A DNA stretch of 64,000 nt from assembly GCF_006704125.1 (NCBI RefSeq), contig NZ_VIGH01000008.1, positions 62,001-126,000 on the forward strand, written 5' to 3'. Both the position numbers and the translations under genes were made by a program. Shown here piece by piece: positions 28,585 to 37,994 of the stretch. Every line of letters begins with the position of its first letter. Position 1 is the first letter of the stretch. Below the pieces are notes generated by a model. That model searched no databases. It had not been told where the DNA came from and saw only the letters and a list, made by a program, of their open reading frames with translations. The stretch comes from Rhodococcus spelaei. GTDB taxonomy: Bacteria; Actinomycetota; Actinomycetes; Mycobacteriales; Mycobacteriaceae.

Positions 28585-30507
28585 TTGGGTGTTCTTTCTC
28601 GAGTTCAGACGCCCGGTGATCTTCGCGGCCTGACCCTTCCCGAGATGCGGGAGCTCGCCGCCGAAGTGCGCGACTTCCTGGTGCACAAGGTCTCCGCGAC
28701 CGGCGGCCACCTCGGCCCGAACCTCGGTGTCGTCGAGCTGACCCTCGCCGTGCACCGGACCTTCGACTCGCCCAACGACGCGATCATCTTCGACACAGGT
28801 CACCAGGCCTACGTCCACAAGATGGTCACCGGACGCATGGACCAGTTCGACACGCTGCGCACCAAGGGCGGCCTGTCCGGCTACCCGTGCCGCGCGGAGA
28901 GCGAACACGACTGGGTCGAGTCCTCGCACGCGTCCGCGGCGCTGTCCTACGCGGACGGTCTGGCGAAGGCATTCGAGCTGACCGGTCAGGACCGGCACGT
29001 GGTCGCGGTGGTCGGTGACGGTGCCCTGACCGGCGGCATGTGCTGGGAGGCTCTCAACAACATCGCCGCAGGAAGTGACCGGTCGGTGGTCATCGTCGTC
29101 AACGACAACGGCCGCTCCTACGCCCCGACCATCGGTGGTCTCGCCGACCATCTCGCGGCGCTGCGACTGCAGCCGGGCTACGAGAAGATCCTCGACAACA
29201 GCCGTCGGATCGTGAAGAAGATGCCGTGGGTCGGCCGCGCCGCGTACCAGTTGCTGCACGGTATGAAGGCGGGCATCAAGGACATGGTCAGCCCGCAGGT
29301 GATGTTCACCGATCTCGGCATCAAGTACCTCGGCCCGGTGGACGGCCACGACCAGGCCGCGCTCGAGTCGGCTCTGCGCCGCGCGAAGGACTTCGGCGGA
29401 CCGGTGATCGTGCACGCCGTCACCCGCAAGGGGATGGGCTACGCGCCCGCCGAGAACCACAAGGCCGACCAGATGCACGCCATCAACCCGAAGGCGGGCT
29501 CCGCGATCGCCGCCCCCGCCCCCGCGTGGACCTCGGTGTTCTCCGACGAATTGATCGCGCACGCGGAGCAGCGTTCCGACGTCGTCGCGATCACCGCGGC
29601 GATGCCGGGACCGACCGGCCTCGCGCCGTTCGCCGACCGGTTCCCGGACAGGATGTTCGACGTCGGGATCGCCGAGCAGCACGCGGTGACCTCGGCGGCG
29701 GGCCTGGCACTCGGGGGCCTGCACCCGGTGGTCGCGGTGTACTCGACCTTCCTCAACCGTGCGTTCGACCAGTTGCTGATGGACGTCGCGTTGCTCGGTC
29801 AGCCGGTGACGCTGGTACTCGACCGTGCTGGTGTGACGGGTTCGGACGGCGCCAGCCACAATGGCATGTGGGACTTCTCCCTGCTCGGCATCGTGCCCGG
29901 CATGCGGGTCGCGGCGCCGCGCGACGCGGCCACCCTGCGGGAGGAACTCGGCGAGGCCCTCGCGGTCGACGACGGCCCGACCGCGCTGCGGTTCCCGAAG
30001 GGTTCGGTCGGCGACGACATCCCGGCGCTGGAGCGGATCGACGGGGTCCTCGACGTCCTGGCGATGCCTACCGACCGGCGCGGCGACGTGCTCATCGTGG
30101 CTGTCGGACCGTTCGCCGCGGTCGCGCTCGAGACGGCCGAGCGGCTCGCGCAGCAGGGCATCACGGCGGCCGTCGTGGACCCGCGCTGGGTGCTGCCGGT
30201 GCCGCAGTCGGTGGTCGACCTCGGCGCCGAGTTCGCCATGGTCGTCACGCTCGAGGACAGCGGCGTCCACGGAGGCATCGGGTCGAGCGTGTCCGCGGCG
30301 CTGCGTGCGGCCGGGGTGGACACTCCGGCGCGGGACGTCGGTGTGCCGCAGCGGTTCCTCGACCATGCCTCCCGCGGCGAGATTCTCGCCGAGATCGGCC
30401 TCACCGCACAGGATCTGGCCCGCCAGATCACCGGCTGGGTGTCCGGGATGCGCGCCACGGAGCAGGAGGCGTCCGGTCTCGGTACCGGCACGCCGGGCGT
30501 CGGATAG
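28585..30507 (+). CDS. dxs: 1-deoxy-D-xylulose-5-phosphate synthase
   Basis: A 640-residue thiamine-diphosphate enzyme that condenses pyruvate and glyceraldehyde-3-phosphate to DXP, the first step of the MEP isoprenoid pathway. [13 protein letters not shown] and the GHQAYVHK loop are near the N-terminus, the ThDP/Mg motif GDGALTGG...NN is at 144-158, and [15 protein letters not shown] lies in the pyrimidine domain. TTG at 28585 is chosen because the family N-terminus begins here (GVLSRVQTP) with GGAGGG 10 nt upstream; the frame is open further upstream to 28456 without homology. Confidence 0.95.
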   Translation: MGVLSRVQTPGDLRGLTLPEMRELAAEVRDFLVHKVSATGGHLGPNLGVVELTLAVHRTFDSPNDAIIFDTGHQAYVHKMVTGRMDQFDTLRTKGGLSGYPCRAESEHDWVESSHASAALSYADGLAKAFELTGQDRHVVAVVGDGALTGGMCWEALNNIAAGSDRSVVIVVNDNGRSYAPTIGGLADHLAALRLQPGYEKILDNSRRIVKKMPWVGRAAYQLLHGMKAGIKDMVSPQVMFTDLGIKYLGPVDGHDQAALESALRRAKDFGGPVIVHAVTRKGMGYAPAENHKADQMHAINPKAGSAIAAPAPAWTSVFSDELIAHAEQRSDVVAITAAMPGPTGLAPFADRFPDRMFDVGIAEQHAVTSAAGLALGGLHPVVAVYSTFLNRAFDQLLMDVALLGQPVTLVLDRAGVTGSDGASHNGMWDFSLLGIVPGMRVAAPRDAATLREELGEALAVDDGPTALRFPKGSVGDDIPALERIDGVLDVLAMPTDRRGDVLIVAVGPFAAVALETAERLAQQGITAAVVDPRWVLPVPQSVVDLGAEFAMVVTLEDSGVHGGIGSSVSAALRAAGVDTPARDVGVPQRFLDHASRGEILAEIGLTAQDLARQITGWVSGMRATEQEASGLGTGTPGVG

Positions 30508-30524
30508 CGACGGCGTCCAGCAGC

Positions 30525-30563
30525 AGCGAGTGGGCTTTCAGCTGTAGCGAGTGGGCTTTCAGC
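30525..30563. repeat. 18-bp direct duplication after dxs
   Basis: The 18-mer AGCGAGTGGGCTTTCAGC occurs at 30525-30542 and again at 30546-30563, period 21 bp. The second copy covers the stop codon of the sugar transporter (30559-30561, minus strand). A recent small tandem duplication is the simplest explanation. Confidence 0.9.
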
Positions 30564-32004
30564 CCGCGGCCTCGAGCGTGCGGCCGCGGGTCTCGCTGAC
30601 GAACCGCCACACCACCACGAACGAGATCGCGGCCATCACCGCGTAGCCGCCGTAGGTGACCGAGAGGTTCCAATTGGCCAGCGCGGGGAAGGTCGACGAG
30701 ACCAGGAAGTTCGCCACCCAGTTCGCCGCTGTCGCGATACCCACCGCCGCGGCCCGCACCCGGTTCGGGAACAGCTCGCTGATGAGCACCCACACCACCG
30801 GGCCCCAGGAGAACGCGAAGAAGAACACGAAGGCGTTCGCGGCGATCAGCGCGACGGTGCCGTTCGTGCCTTCGAGCGTGGCGACGGACTCGCCGATGTC
30901 GTTGGTCGTCACGACCGCCGAGTGGAAGCACACTGCCGCGGTGGCCAGCGAGACCGCCATGCCGACGGAACCGATGAGCAGCAACGGTTTACGGCCGATC
31001 CGATCGATCACCGCGATTGCCACGAAGGTGCCGACGATGTTGACGAGCGCGCTGACCACGCTGATGAACAGCGCGCGGTCCTCGCCGTAGCCGACGGCCT
31101 GCCACAGCGTGCTCGAGTAGTAGAAGATCACGTTGATCCCGACGAACTGCTGCAGGGCGGCGAGCGCAATGCCCACCCACACCAGCGGCGCGACCCCCAG
31201 CGGCTTGGAGAACAGTTCGCGGACTGAGGTTTTCGTTCGGTGCTCGCTGAGCGAGGCGCGGATCTCGTCCATCCGGGAGGTCACCGCGTCGTGGTCGCCG
31301 CCCTCGAGGCCGGAGATGATGGTGCGGGCCTCGTCGTCGCGGCCACGGGCGACGAGGAAGCGCGGCGACTCGGGAATCGTGAATGTCATCAGCAGGTAGA
31401 GCAGCGCGGGTACGGCCTCGAGTGCGAGCATCCACTGCCATGCCTCGACTCCGGCCAGGGTGCCGCGGGCACCACCCGCGTTGGAGGAGAGGGCGTAGTT
31501 CACCAGTTGCGAGATGGCGATGCCGAGCACGATCGCCAGCTGGTACATCGAGCCGAGCCGGCCACGGATCGCGGCGGGGGAGATCTCCGCGATGTAGGCG
31601 GGGGCGATCACGGAGGCGAAACCGACCGCGACGCCGCCGAGTACACGCCAGGCGGTCAGGTCGTAGACCGAGAACGGGAACGCGGAGCCGATCGCGCCGA
31701 CGATGAACAGGACCGCGGCGATCCGCATGACCTTGATCCGGCCGAGCCGGTCCGCGAGGGAGCCCGCGATCCAGGCTCCCAACGCGGCGCCGAGCAGGGT
31801 CAGTGAGACGGTGAGACCCGTTCCGCCCGCACCGATGTCGTACTTGTCGCGGATGGCACCCACCGCGCCGTTGATGACGGCGGTGTCGTAGCCGAAGAGG
31901 AATCCGCCGAGTGCCGCCGCGGAGGCGAACATCACGGCGTGACCGATGTCCGCTCTCGCCGCACCGGATCCGGGGCCGCCGTAGACGGTGTCGCTGCTTG
32001 CCAT
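30559..32004 (-). CDS. Sugar porter (SP family) MFS transporter
   Basis: A 481-residue, 12-helix sugar:H+ symporter. Family signatures are clear: GGFLFGYDTAVINGA in helix 1, LADRLGRIKVM between helices 2 and 3, PESPRFLVARGR after helix 6, QQFVGINVIFYYSS in helix 7 and DRIGRKPLL between helices 8 and 9. This places it near GlcP/XylE/galactose-type uptake carriers. The substrate sugar is not determined. It is convergent with dxs and has no catabolic genes beside it. Confidence 0.93.
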   Translation of the reverse strand: MASSDTVYGGPGSGAARADIGHAVMFASAAALGGFLFGYDTAVINGAVGAIRDKYDIGAGGTGLTVSLTLLGAALGAWIAGSLADRLGRIKVMRIAAVLFIVGAIGSAFPFSVYDLTAWRVLGGVAVGFASVIAPAYIAEISPAAIRGRLGSMYQLAIVLGIAISQLVNYALSSNAGGARGTLAGVEAWQWMLALEAVPALLYLLMTFTIPESPRFLVARGRDDEARTIISGLEGGDHDAVTSRMDEIRASLSEHRTKTSVRELFSKPLGVAPLVWVGIALAALQQFVGINVIFYYSSTLWQAVGYGEDRALFISVVSALVNIVGTFVAIAVIDRIGRKPLLLIGSVGMAVSLATAAVCFHSAVVTTNDIGESVATLEGTNGTVALIAANAFVFFFAFSWGPVVWVLISELFPNRVRAAAVGIATAANWVANFLVSSTFPALANWNLSVTYGGYAVMAAISFVVVWRFVSETRGRTLEAAG

Positions 32005-32202
32005 GTCGACCCCTCGGGCCCCGCGGTCGACGCCCCTTTGCGTCGTGCAACACCCGGAGCTAACTGGACGCTACGCCGGATGCGCCGACAGCGCGCCGCG
32101 AAACACGCGAATGAAAGGCTTCGGATCGGTTGGGGGAGTGCGGTGCTGGCGCCAGGCGCCGAACGACGTCCAGGCCACGCCGCACAGGGCCATGAGACCA
32201 AT

Positions 32203-32233
32203 CCGCGCCCCGGGCAGGTTGCCCGGGGCGCGG
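32203..32233 (-). terminator. Terminator after the esterase gene
   Basis: A perfect 14-bp very GC-rich stem (32203-32216 with 32220-32233) and a 3-nt loop, 39 bp beyond the minus-strand esterase stop at 32272. Confidence 0.85.
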
Positions 32234-32271
32234 CAGTGGTGCCGTGCGAGTGCGCGGTGTCGAGCGCGGAC

Positions 32272-33339
32272 TCAGCCGATGTGGTCCGACAGGTCGGGAA
32301 TCATCCGGATGACCTGATCCTCCCAGTTCTTCCAGTTGTGCACACCGGTGGCGGGGTAGTCGTAGTGGACGTTGCCGGCGCCGAGGGTGGCCATCCGGAC
32401 CTCGAAGGCGCGAGTGTTGATCAGCGCCAACGCCTCCAGCGGCACGGCCTGCACGATTCCGAGCGCATCGGTGACGTCCCCCGGGCCGGGGAGGGCGCTG
32501 CCGGACGAGATCCACAGGCGGGTGTTGTGGTCCTTCAGGAGTGGGGCGAACACGAACGGGTCCATCCGCAGCCACTGCGGCCCCCACGGCGGTGCCATCG
32601 CGTCGATGTTGAATCCGCCCGCGGATATCATCGCGACGCGCAGGGCCTCACGCATGCCGGGCGCCGAGTTGTTGAGGAAGCCGGAGAACGAGCCCGCGAA
32701 GCTGAACTGCTGCGGGTAGTACGCGGCCAGGGTCAGGGCAGCGCTGCCGCCCATCGACAGGCCGAACACGCCGTTTCCGTGCGGGCTGAAGCCGAGCCGG
32801 GCGCTCAGGGCATCGGGCAGCTGCCGGGTCAGGAACGTCTCCCACCTGTAGGTGTTCCGCTTTCCGGCCACACCTGTCGGGGCGATGGACGAACCTGCGG
32901 CCGACGAACCCGCCGAGCCTGTGCCCCCGTCCGAGCCGGTATCGAGTCCGACGAACGTGCTCGGCGCGTTCCAGTCTGCGTAGAAGCTGGACTGGCCGCC
33001 GACCGGCATCACGACGTTGATGTTCGCCCTGGTGAGGGCGCGGGCGACGTCGGTTTCGATTTCCCAGCCGTTCAGGTCGTCCCGGGCGCGCATCCCGTCG
33101 AGGGCGTACACCACGCGGTTGGTGTTGCCGTCCGCAGCCCGGAAGATACGGGACTTGATCCCGCCCATGTCGGAGTCGACCCAGAAGTCGAACCCGAAGT
33201 TCGGGTTGAAGGCGGCCGACGCGGTACCCACGGGACCTGCTACCGACACCCCGAGCGGTAGCAGCATCGCCAATGACACCAGAATCGACCGTTTGAGTCG
33301 CGAGGCGACTCTCCCGCCTCTCGGACGTCGTAATCGCAT
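32272..33339 (-). CDS. Secreted esterase, mycolyltransferase (Ag85)-like
   Basis: A 355-residue alpha/beta hydrolase of the esterase D/antigen-85 type. Residues 1-44 look like a signal peptide (basic start, LVSLAMLLPLGVSVAGPVGTASA, cleavage near ASA-AF). The mature part has PVGGQSSFYADWN, the nucleophile elbow GLSMGGSAA and the C-terminal HNW that supplies the catalytic His. Such proteins transfer mycolates to trehalose or arabinogalactan in mycolata. A Gly/Ser-rich insertion at about 140-160 is unusual. ATG 33339 follows GAGAGG; the longer frame to 33369 lacks a ribosome site. Confidence 0.88.
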   Translation of the reverse strand: MRLRRPRGGRVASRLKRSILVSLAMLLPLGVSVAGPVGTASAAFNPNFGFDFWVDSDMGGIKSRIFRAADGNTNRVVYALDGMRARDDLNGWEIETDVARALTRANINVVMPVGGQSSFYADWNAPSTFVGLDTGSDGGTGSAGSSAAGSSIAPTGVAGKRNTYRWETFLTRQLPDALSARLGFSPHGNGVFGLSMGGSAALTLAAYYPQQFSFAGSFSGFLNNSAPGMREALRVAMISAGGFNIDAMAPPWGPQWLRMDPFVFAPLLKDHNTRLWISSGSALPGPGDVTDALGIVQAVPLEALALINTRAFEVRMATLGAGNVHYDYPATGVHNWKNWEDQVIRMIPDLSDHIG

Positions 33340-33532
33340 TTCTGTTTCGGCCTCTCGTCGTGCGGCCATGCGCGGCCGCGGTTCACGGGCTCGTGCACCC
33401 TAACGCGGTATCGGCGGTGCCAGCAGCACAAAACGTCGTGCTGGACACATTCGTAATGTCCCCGGAGGGTCCCCAAGTGCCGAGATCCCGCGATCACGGC
33501 AGGTCAGAGCCGTAGTCGCGGGGCCGAACACG

Positions 33533-33576
33533 CGAAACGGGCGCGGCACGGGAAGTCCCGTGTCGCGCCCGTTTCG
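33533..33576 (-). terminator. Terminator of the fadA-fadB operon
   Basis: A 20-bp stem (33533-33552 with 33557-33576, one G-U) and a 4-nt loop, 20 bp after the fadB stop. Confidence 0.88.
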
Positions 33577-33595
33577 TGACCTGGTGTGTTCTGGG

Positions 33596-35701
33596 CTAGA
33601 CGCTCGCCACGCCCGGTGCCAGGAAACGCTTGCCGTTGACAGCCTCCGACGTGCCGGTCCGGTCCAGGTACGGGGTGATGCCGCCGTTCCAGAAGCCGAA
33701 GCCGCCGCCGAGGATCAGGCAGAGGTCGATGTCCTCGGCCGCCGCGACGACACCCTCGTCGAGCATGATCGCGATCTCCTGCGCGAACGCGCGCCGGGTG
33801 CGCTCGAGCACCTCCTCGGCGGTGGAGGCCTTGTCGCCCTGGGGCCACAGTGCGGCGACCTCGGGGTCGACGACCTGGCCCTCGGGACCGTAGGTCCAGA
33901 CGCCGGGCTTGCGTGCCTCGACGAGGGCCTCGAGGCCGGGGGAGGACTTGAACCGCTCCGGGTACGAGGCCTGCAGGGTCTCACCGGTGTGCAGCGCGAC
34001 CGCCGGGCCGACGAGGGCCAGCAGCGTGAACGGGCTCATCGGCATGCCGAGCTCGGCGATCGCGTTGTCCGCGACGTCGAACGGGGTGCCCTCGTCCACT
34101 GCCGACATGACCTCGCCGAGGGTGCGGGTGACGAGCCGGTTGAACACGAAGCCGGCCTTGTCGCCGCAGAGCACCGCGGACTTACGGAGCGACTTCGCGG
34201 TGGCGAACGCCGTCGCGAGGGTCGCGTCGTCGGTCTTGCTGCCGCGGATGATCTCGAGCAGCGGGAGCACGGCGACCGGGTTGAAGAAGTGGAACCCGAC
34301 GACCCGCTCGGGGTGCTCGAGTTCGGACGCCATCTCGGTGATGGACAGCGAGGAGGTGTTGGTCGCGAGGATGGTCTCGGGCGCGATGAACTGCTCGAGC
34401 TCCGCGAAGACCTTCTTCTTGACGTCCATGTTCTCGAAGACGGCCTCGATGACGAAGTCGGTCTTGGCGAACGCGGCCTTGTCCAGCGAACCGGAGACCA
34501 ACGCCTTGAGGCGGTTCGCGGCGTCCGGGGACAGCCGACCCTTGCCCTGCAGCTTGTCGATCTCGGCGTGCACGTAGCCCACGCCCTTGTCGATGCGCTC
34601 CTGGTCGATGTCGGTCAGGATCACCGGCACCTTGAGCTGCTTGACGAACAGCAGCGCGAGCTGGCTGGCCATCAGGCCGGCGCCGACGATGCCGACGCCG
34701 GAGACCTTGCGCGCCAACGACTTGTCCGGTGCGCCGGCGGGGCGCTTGGCCCGCCGGTTGACGAGGTCGAAGGCGTACAGCCCGGCGCGCAGTTCGTCGG
34801 TCATGAGCAGGTCGGCGAGAGCCTCGTCCTCGGCGGCGAAGCCGGCGTCCAGCGTCGCCGGGTCGGTGAGGTCGATGTTCCGGGCGGCCTCGAGCAGCGC
34901 GACGGTGCGCACTGCGCCGGGGGCGTTGTTCTTGGTCTTGCCGTCGACGATCGCCTTGGCTCGGGCGATGGCCTCGTCCCAGCCGGCGCCGCGGTCGATC
35001 TCCGGGCGGGCCGGGGTGACGGTGCCCGCGAGGACCTGTGCGGCCCAGGCGAGGGACTGCTCGATGAAGTCCGCGGAGCCGAGGACGACGTCGGCGATGC
35101 CGAGCGCGGCGGCCTGCTTGGCGCCGATGACCTTGCCGTTGTTGAGGGGGTTCTCGATCGCCACGGTGACAGCGTTCGACGGTCCGATCAGGTTCGGCAG
35201 CAACTGCGTTCCGCCCCAACCGGGGACGAGACCGAGCATCGCCTCGGGCAGGCCGAGGGCGCCGGCGTTGTCCGCGACGGTGCGGTAGTGGCAGTGCAGC
35301 CCGACCTCGAGGCCGCCGCCGAGCGCGACGCCGTTCACGAACGCGAACGTCGGGACCGACGACTCACGCAGGCGACGGAACACCTTGTGGCCCAGGCGAC
35401 CGAGCTCGAGGCCCTGCTCGCGGCTGGTGATGGACGGCACGCCCTTGAGGTCCGCGCCTGCGGCGAAGATGAACGGCTTGCCGGTCACCGCGATCGCGGA
35501 CGGGTTCGCGGCGAACGCCTCGTCGATGGCCGTGTCGAAGGCGAGCAGACCACGCGGGCCGAAGGAGTTCGGCTTGGTGTGGTCGAAGCCGTTGTCGAGG
35601 GTGATCAGAGCGACCGGGCCCTCGATACCGGGGACCGAGATGATCTTGGTGTATGCGTTCGTCACGACCTCGTCGGCGAAAGCACTTGCGATGTCAGTCA
35701 T
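33596..35701 (-). CDS. fadB: Fatty-acid oxidation complex alpha subunit (FadB-like)
   Basis: A 701-residue bifunctional enzyme: an N-terminal crotonase/enoyl-CoA hydratase domain (about 1-210, GKPFIFAAGADLKGV and the oxyanion-hole GGGLEVGLHCHY) and a 3-hydroxyacyl-CoA dehydrogenase domain (about 315-640, NAD loop GIVGAGLMASQLALLFV, then HFFNPVAVLPLLEI with the catalytic His). It performs steps two and three of beta-oxidation. Its ATG overlaps the thiolase stop as TAATG, so the two are translationally coupled. Confidence 0.95.
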   Translation of the reverse strand: MTDIASAFADEVVTNAYTKIISVPGIEGPVALITLDNGFDHTKPNSFGPRGLLAFDTAIDEAFAANPSAIAVTGKPFIFAAGADLKGVPSITSREQGLELGRLGHKVFRRLRESSVPTFAFVNGVALGGGLEVGLHCHYRTVADNAGALGLPEAMLGLVPGWGGTQLLPNLIGPSNAVTVAIENPLNNGKVIGAKQAAALGIADVVLGSADFIEQSLAWAAQVLAGTVTPARPEIDRGAGWDEAIARAKAIVDGKTKNNAPGAVRTVALLEAARNIDLTDPATLDAGFAAEDEALADLLMTDELRAGLYAFDLVNRRAKRPAGAPDKSLARKVSGVGIVGAGLMASQLALLFVKQLKVPVILTDIDQERIDKGVGYVHAEIDKLQGKGRLSPDAANRLKALVSGSLDKAAFAKTDFVIEAVFENMDVKKKVFAELEQFIAPETILATNTSSLSITEMASELEHPERVVGFHFFNPVAVLPLLEIIRGSKTDDATLATAFATAKSLRKSAVLCGDKAGFVFNRLVTRTLGEVMSAVDEGTPFDVADNAIAELGMPMSPFTLLALVGPAVALHTGETLQASYPERFKSSPGLEALVEARKPGVWTYGPEGQVVDPEVAALWPQGDKASTAEEVLERTRRAFAQEIAIMLDEGVVAAAEDIDLCLILGGGFGFWNGGITPYLDRTGTSEAVNGKRFLAPGVASV

Positions 35702-36921
35702 TACGCGACTCCGGCTTCGTAATCGGCGTGGAGGGGGTTCTCCCAGATGACGGTTCCGCCCATGCCGAGACCGATGCACATGGTGGTCAGGCCGTAGCGG
35801 ACGTCGGGACGCTGGGCGAACTGGCGGGCGAGCTGGGTCATCAGGCGCACCCCGGAGGACGCGAGCGGGTGGCCGCACGCGATGGCGCCGCCCCACTGGT
35901 TCACGCGCGGGTCGTCGTCGGCGATGCCGAAGTGCTCGAGGAAGGCGAGCACCTGCACGGCGAACGCCTCGTTGATCTCGAACAGGCCGATGTCCTCGAT
36001 CTTCAGACCGGTGCGGGCGAGCAGCTTCTCGGTCGCGGGCACCGGGCCGATGCCCATGACGGCGGGGTCGACGCCCTGGTAGGCGAAGCCGACCATGCGC
36101 ATGGCGACCGGCAGACCGAGCTCCTTCGCGGTGTCCTCACCGGCGAGGATCGCGGCGGTGGCGCCGTCGTTGAGGCCCGCGGCGTTACCGGCGGTGATCC
36201 GGCCGGCCGGGCGGAACGGGGTCTTGAGTGCGGCGAGATCCTCGACGGTGGTGCCGGGGCGCGGCGGCTCGTCCTCGGTGGCCAGGCCCCAGCCCGCGGC
36301 GGAGCGGGTGGCGACCGGCACGAGGGTGTCGGCGATGAAGCCGGCCTTCTTGGCGGCCTCGTACTTGTTCTGCGACGCGACGGCGTAGGCGTCGGTGCGC
36401 TCCTTGGTGATGGTCGGGAACCGGTCGTGCAGGTTCTCGGCGGTGTTTCCCATCACCAGTGCGCTCGGGTCGACGAGCTTGTCGGCCAGGAACCGCGGGT
36501 TGGGGTCGGCGCCCTCGCCCATCGGGTGGCGGCCCATGTGCTCGACGCCGCCGGCGACGACGACGTCGTACTGGCCGAAGCCGATGCCGGACGCGGTCGT
36601 CGTGACTGCGGTCATCGCGCCGGCACACATGCGGTCGATGGCGAAGCCGGGGACGGTCTCGGGCAGGCCCGCGAGGATCGCGGAGGTGCGGCCGATGGTC
36701 AGGCCCTGGTCGCCGGTCTGGGTGGTGGCGGCGACGGCCACCTCGTCGATGCGCTCGGGCGGCAGCTGCGGGTTGCGGCGCAGCAGTTCGCGGATGGCCT
36801 TGACGACGAGGTCGTCGGCGCGGGTCTCGGCGTAGATGCCCTTGGCCCCGGCTTTGCCGAACGGGGTGCGGATGCCGTCGACGAAGACGACTCCGCGGCC
36901 CTGCTGAGTGGATGGAGACAC
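35701..36921 (-). CDS. fadA: Acetyl-CoA acyltransferase (thiolase)
   Basis: A 406-residue thiolase, last step of beta-oxidation: acyl-CoA shortened by acetyl-CoA. Nucleophile Cys in DRMCAGAMTA (about residue 100), and the active-site INEAFAVQ, GGAIACGHPLASSG (His) and TTMCIGLGMGG (second Cys). GTG at 36921 is selected because AGGAGG (36928-36933) sits 6 nt upstream; an ATG-like start 11 codons earlier is less likely. First gene of the fadA-fadB operon. A palindrome lies upstream at 37005-37016. Confidence 0.95.
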   Translation of the reverse strand: MSPSTQQGRGVVFVDGIRTPFGKAGAKGIYAETRADDLVVKAIRELLRRNPQLPPERIDEVAVAATTQTGDQGLTIGRTSAILAGLPETVPGFAIDRMCAGAMTAVTTTASGIGFGQYDVVVAGGVEHMGRHPMGEGADPNPRFLADKLVDPSALVMGNTAENLHDRFPTITKERTDAYAVASQNKYEAAKKAGFIADTLVPVATRSAAGWGLATEDEPPRPGTTVEDLAALKTPFRPAGRITAGNAAGLNDGATAAILAGEDTAKELGLPVAMRMVGFAYQGVDPAVMGIGPVPATEKLLARTGLKIEDIGLFEINEAFAVQVLAFLEHFGIADDDPRVNQWGGAIACGHPLASSGVRLMTQLARQFAQRPDVRYGLTTMCIGLGMGGTVIWENPLHADYEAGVA

Positions 36922-37004
36922 GCTGTTCCTCCTGGTGGAGATGCTCACCGCCAACGTCCGGGGTGAGGCTCGGGTTGCCCTCGTAGCGCGCGGCCCGCGC
37001 TCGC

Positions 37005-37016
37005 TACCGGTCGGTA
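37005..37016. promoter_or_regulatory. Putative operator upstream of fadA
   Basis: TACCG-GT-CGGTA is a perfect inverted repeat about 84 bp before fadA. A TAGAGT -10-like hexamer (minus strand) is at 37021-37026, just upstream of it, so a bound repressor would sit near the transcription start. It resembles TetR-family operators of fatty-acid genes. Confidence 0.5.
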
Positions 37017-37149
37017 ACTTACTCTACGTCAATACCGGCGGTACCGGCACTGGGGCGTCCTGCGGCAACCGGCATCCGGATGCGATGCGGCCGACCATCC
37101 GTACAGTCACGGTGTTCACGTCGTTCACGGTTTCGAGGAGGATGCTCGG

Positions 37150-37911
37150 GTGTTCACCAGGTACGTCGCGATCGGCGACAGTCAGAGCGAGGGACTGAAC
37201 GACGGCGACGACCTCCGTGGTTATCGCGGTTGGGCGGATCGGCTGGCCGATCGGATCGCCGAGGTCAACCCCGACCTGCAGTACGCCAACCTCGCGATCC
37301 GGGGTCGGCTCGCCCGGCAGGTGCGCGAGGAGCAGTTGGCTCCCGCGCTGGCTATGGAACCGGACCTCGCGTCCGTCGTGGCCGGGGTGAACGACCTCCT
37401 GCGCCCGAAGTTCGATCCCGCGGTTGTCGCGGGGGAGCTCGAGACGATGTTCGCGGCGTTGACCGCATCGGGTGCCCGGGTGATCACGATGGCATTCCCG
37501 ACTCTCGGGGCCGGGATGCCGGGCGGCGGTGCGATCATGGCGCGGATCTCGGCGCTGAACACGGAGATCCGCGCTGCCGCGGCCCGCCATGGAGTTGCGG
37601 TGATCGATCTCGAGGCGTACCCGGTGTCCACCGATCCGCGGCTGTGGAGCTGGGATCGGTTGCACCTCAACGCCGACGGACACGACCGGCTCTCCGCCGC
37701 GGCCGCCAGCGTGCTCGGGCTCCCGGACGCGGACCTGAGCTGGCAGGAGAGCTTGGGTCCGCTCCCCCCGACGACGCTGTCGGCGCGGGTGCGCGCGGAT
37801 GTCGAATGGGTCGCGCGTTTCCTCGGGCCCTGGCTCGGGCGGCGGCTGCGGGGCACCTCGTCGGGAGCCGGCCGGACGGCGAAGCGGCCCGAACTGACCC
37901 CCGTGCGGTGA
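37150..37911 (+). CDS. SGNH/GDSL hydrolase
   Basis: A 253-residue SGNH-fold esterase. Block I is GDSQSEG (residues 9-15, catalytic Ser), block III GVND, and block V DRLHLNADGH supplies the Asp and His. No signal peptide is visible, so it is probably cytoplasmic. The C-terminal 60 residues are basic and poorly conserved. The GTG start at 37150 has GAGGAGG at 37134-37140. The substrate could be a lipid or an acetylated sugar. Confidence 0.9.
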   Translation: MFTRYVAIGDSQSEGLNDGDDLRGYRGWADRLADRIAEVNPDLQYANLAIRGRLARQVREEQLAPALAMEPDLASVVAGVNDLLRPKFDPAVVAGELETMFAALTASGARVITMAFPTLGAGMPGGGAIMARISALNTEIRAAAARHGVAVIDLEAYPVSTDPRLWSWDRLHLNADGHDRLSAAAASVLGLPDADLSWQESLGPLPPTTLSARVRADVEWVARFLGPWLGRRLRGTSSGAGRTAKRPELTPVR

Positions 37912-37994
37912 CGGTGACGCCCGGACGGCACCGCGGTCCGTCCACTCGCCGGTCGGCATAGCCGGGACGGGCGCAGATTCTCGGCGGACACGAG

